Shown: piece by piece, positions 5,762 through 7,163 of the stretch
Layout: each line of letters begins with the position of its first letter
Numbering within the stretch: the stretch's first letter is position 1
NCBI GenBank assembly: GCA_902773195.1
Contig: CACYDL010000091.1
Coordinates: 1 to 7,163 of the forward strand
Length of the DNA: 7,163 bases
Reading direction: 5' to 3'
From: an uncultured Lachnospiraceae bacterium
GTDB lineage: Bacteria; Bacillota_A; Clostridia; Lachnospirales; Lachnospiraceae
Program-made: the position numbers and the translations under genes
Notes under the pieces: generated by a model
Database searches by the model: none
Told to the model about the DNA's origin: nothing
The model's input: the letters and a program-made list of their open reading frames with translations, nothing else

Positions 5762-5786
5762 GGGGAAACTCCTTTCTGTGAGGCGG

Positions 5787-5890
5787 CTGCGGCCGTCATT
5801 TGTTCCATGCGGCCTTTCTGCGGCCGTCTCTGCGCTCCATGCGGCCTTTCTGCGGCCGTTTCTGCCCTTTCGTGCGGCCGATTATGGCCG
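5787..5890. repeat. Phased GCGGCC motif array with exact 24-bp direct repeats
   Basis: An identical 24-bp sequence occurs at 5804-5827 and 5836-5859 (period 32), each containing two GCGGCC cores. Degenerate versions flank it. GCGGCC or its variant starts at 5789, 5809, 5820, 5841, 5852, 5874 and (as TGGCC) 5885, so the steps are 20, 11, 21, 11, 22 and 11 bp, close to whole turns of B-DNA. CGGCC/GGCCG at 5875-5890 can also form a hairpin. The array sits between the predicted deaminase transcription start and its ribosome binding site. Confidence 0.8.
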
Positions 5891-5899
5891 TCCTCTGTC

Positions 5900-5928
5900 A
5901 TTATAAATCACGGAGCGCGCAAAATAAA
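5900..5928 (-). promoter_or_regulatory. Candidate promoter for the amidohydrolase
   Basis: On the - strand a perfect TATAAT lies at 5900-5905. With a 17-bp spacer the -35 would be TTTATT (5923-5928), a weak 3/6 match, which may indicate activator dependence. Transcription from about 5893 would give a leader of about 130 nt that contains the whole GCGGCC repeat array. Confidence 0.5.
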
Positions 5929-6001
5929 GAAACCGCGGGTCGCCGGGAGCCGTTCCGGGAGCAGTTTGTGAAGCTGGCTTCTTTCTTTTCGCGGAAAAAG
6001 A

Positions 6002-6010
6002 TGGTAGCAT
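6002..6010 (+). promoter_or_regulatory. Weak extended -10 candidate for the MATE gene
   Basis: TGG followed by TAGCAT (6005-6010, 4/6) forms an extended -10 about 52 bp before the MATE start codon. No acceptable -35 is present at 16-18 bp. The only nearby -35-like word, TTGTGA (5966-5971), is too distant. Confidence 0.2.
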
Positions 6011-6061
6011 AGAAAGAGCGCGGCGTTCCGTCGTCAAAGATCCGCCGCGGTGTGGAGAATC

Positions 6062-7163
6062 ATGATCAGGGACAAGGGTTTTTACAGAGAATTTTTTTCG
6101 CTGTTTGTCGTGCTGGCCCTCCAGAGCATCATCACGCTCAGCGTCAACCTGGCCGACAACATCATGCTCGGGGGCTACAGCGAGCCCGCGCTGTCGGGCG
6201 TGGCCGCCGTCAACCAGATACAGTTTATCTTTCAGCAGATCCTGTTCGCCTTCGGGGAAGGCGTCGTGATCCTGGGCAGCCAGTACTTCGGAAAGGGAGA
6301 CGTCGGGCCGCTGAAGAGAATCTCCGCCTGCGCCATGCATTTCGCCGCGGGCTTCGCGGTCCTGCTGTTTCTGGCGGTGACGCTTTTCCCGAGACCGATC
6401 CTTCTGGCCTTTACCACCGACGAGGAGATCATCGCCCGGGGAATGGAATATCTCCGGACCGTGCGGTTCACCTACCTCTTCTTCGCGGTCACGCAGATTC
6501 TGCTCTCGACGCTCCGCGCCACGGGCACCGTGCGGATTGCCCTGGTGCTGTCCGTCTGCGCCTTCTGCATCAACTGCGGCATCAACTACACGCTGATCTA
6601 CGGGCATTTCGGCGCGCCGGAGCTGGGCGTGACGGGCGCCGCCATCGGGACCCTTGTGTCCCGGATCGCGGAGCTGGCGATTCTGCTGCTGTATATCATC
6701 GGAAGCAGGAACCGTTTCGGGCTCAGGCCCGGCGATTATCTGAAGACGGATGCCGTGCTTCGCCGGGATTACGTCCGGGTCACCTACCCGATGCTGGTGG
6801 TGCAGGGGCTGTGGGGCGTCAATACCGCGCTGCAGACGGTGATCCTGGGGCACATGACGGCGAGGGCCATCGCCGCCAACAGCGTCGCCTCGACGCTCTA
6901 CGGCATCGTGAAGGCGATGCCGGCGGGATCCTGCGGGGCCGCCGCCATTATCATAGGCAGGACCATCGGCGAGGCTTCGTCCGGGGCGGGAAGGAACGAG
7001 CGGGAGAGCAGGGAGAGGCTGAGAGCCTGCTCGGTGACCATCCAGGTCCTGTTCGTCCTCATCGGTATCGCGGCCGGCCTGACGCTGTACCTCATCCGCG
7101 TCCCCATCCTGTCCCTCTACAGGCTTGAGCCGGAGACGATGAAGATGGCGGATACGTTCCTCG
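6062..7163 (+). CDS. MATE-family efflux transporter (3' end beyond the window)
   Basis: The frame from ATG 6062 is open for 367 codons to the window edge. Family members are usually about 440-460 residues, so roughly the last two transmembrane helices are missing because of the window end, not truncation. MATE proteins are inner-membrane antiporters exporting cationic drugs or metabolites against Na+ or H+. Family features are the N-terminus MIRDKGFYREFFSLFVVLALQ, VNLADNIMLGG (28-38), VNQIQFIFQQ (50-59), GSQYFGKGD (72-80), LRATGTVR (151-158), PELGVTGAAIGTLVSR (186-201) between helices 5 and 6, and the second-half repeat beginning at TYPMLVVQGLWGVNTALQ (241-258). About nine hydrophobic segments can be seen, near 12-36, 52-76, 88-110, 133-152, 158-181, 188-213, 241-263, 272-299 and 323-346. 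GGAG (6054-6057) precedes the ATG by only 4 nt; an in-frame GTG at 6050 lacks a site. Substrate unknown. Confidence 0.93.
   Translation, partial: MIRDKGFYREFFSLFVVLALQSIITLSVNLADNIMLGGYSEPALSGVAAVNQIQFIFQQILFAFGEGVVILGSQYFGKGDVGPLKRISACAMHFAAGFAVLLFLAVTLFPRPILLAFTTDEEIIARGMEYLRTVRFTYLFFAVTQILLSTLRATGTVRIALVLSVCAFCINCGINYTLIYGHFGAPELGVTGAAIGTLVSRIAELAILLLYIIGSRNRFGLRPGDYLKTDAVLRRDYVRVTYPMLVVQGLWGVNTALQTVILGHMTARAIAANSVASTLYGIVKAMPAGSCGAAAIIIGRTIGEASSGAGRNERESRERLRACSVTIQVLFVLIGIAAGLTLYLIRVPILSLYRLEPETMKMADTFL

Noticed and set aside
5787..5890. CRISPR-like repeat array
   Set aside because: The units are contiguous 32-bp tandem repeats with no unique spacers, and there are no cas genes.
5882..6853. 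323-residue - strand frame
   Set aside because: Antisense to the MATE gene and to its upstream region; polar, Arg/His/Asp/Gln-rich composition without any recognisable domain.
6052..7128. 358-residue + strand frame near the right edge
   Set aside because: It overlaps the MATE gene in another frame, is Arg/Gly/His-rich and has no membrane segments. The frame from 6062 gives a clear MATE protein that runs off the window.

Overview
The window is bacterial, GC-rich (roughly 60% or more by eye) and gene-dense. Strong AGGAG-type ribosome binding sites, a Gram-positive style signal peptide on a secreted thermolysin-like protease and sigma70/sigmaA-type promoters point to a GC-rich member of the Bacillota, plausibly an anaerobic Clostridia lineage. 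The host assignment is inference; no rRNA or other marker is present.

Layout. 1-183 is an edge region with open frames on both strands and no secure gene. A good promoter (132-159, TTGACT / TGn-CATAAT) then drives a leader of about 195 nt with several hairpins, followed by a LOG-family phosphoribohydrolase (362-910, +). A purine-rich spacer and a long bidirectional terminator (1051-1108) separate it from a convergent gene, a 967-residue secreted M4 metalloprotease (1128-4031, -). Upstream of the protease, 4032-4279 holds its ribosome binding site, a candidate promoter and tandem hairpin repeats that lie 3' of the next gene. That gene is an amidohydrolase of the 8-oxoguanine deaminase / AtzB-TrzN type (4280-5761, -). 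The 300-bp divergent region 5762-6061 contains a helically phased array of GCGGCC motifs, a consensus -10 for the amidohydrolase and a weak promoter candidate for the last gene. That last gene is a MATE-family multidrug/Na+ antiporter (6062 to the right edge, +), cut by the window end.

How the genes relate. Three are easy to place biochemically: LOG (nucleotide monophosphate hydrolysis releasing the base), the deaminase (purine or triazine-like ring deamination) and a MATE exporter. The first two both suggest nucleobase metabolism, and the divergent deaminase/MATE pair shares one regulatory region. No operon links them all, so a common pathway is only a hypothesis. The protease is an independent secreted enzyme.

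Most unusual features: (i) the structured leader before the LOG gene, which also carries a 64-codon ORF with a perfect Shine-Dalgarno; (ii) seven GGCC-core motifs spaced 11 or 20-22 bp apart upstream of the deaminase; (iii) in-frame tandem duplications in two enzymes (28 aa in the protease, 16 aa in the deaminase); (iv) a C-terminal region of about 300 residues in the protease that I do not recognise. I see no CRISPR array, tRNA, rRNA, insertion sequence or phage gene.
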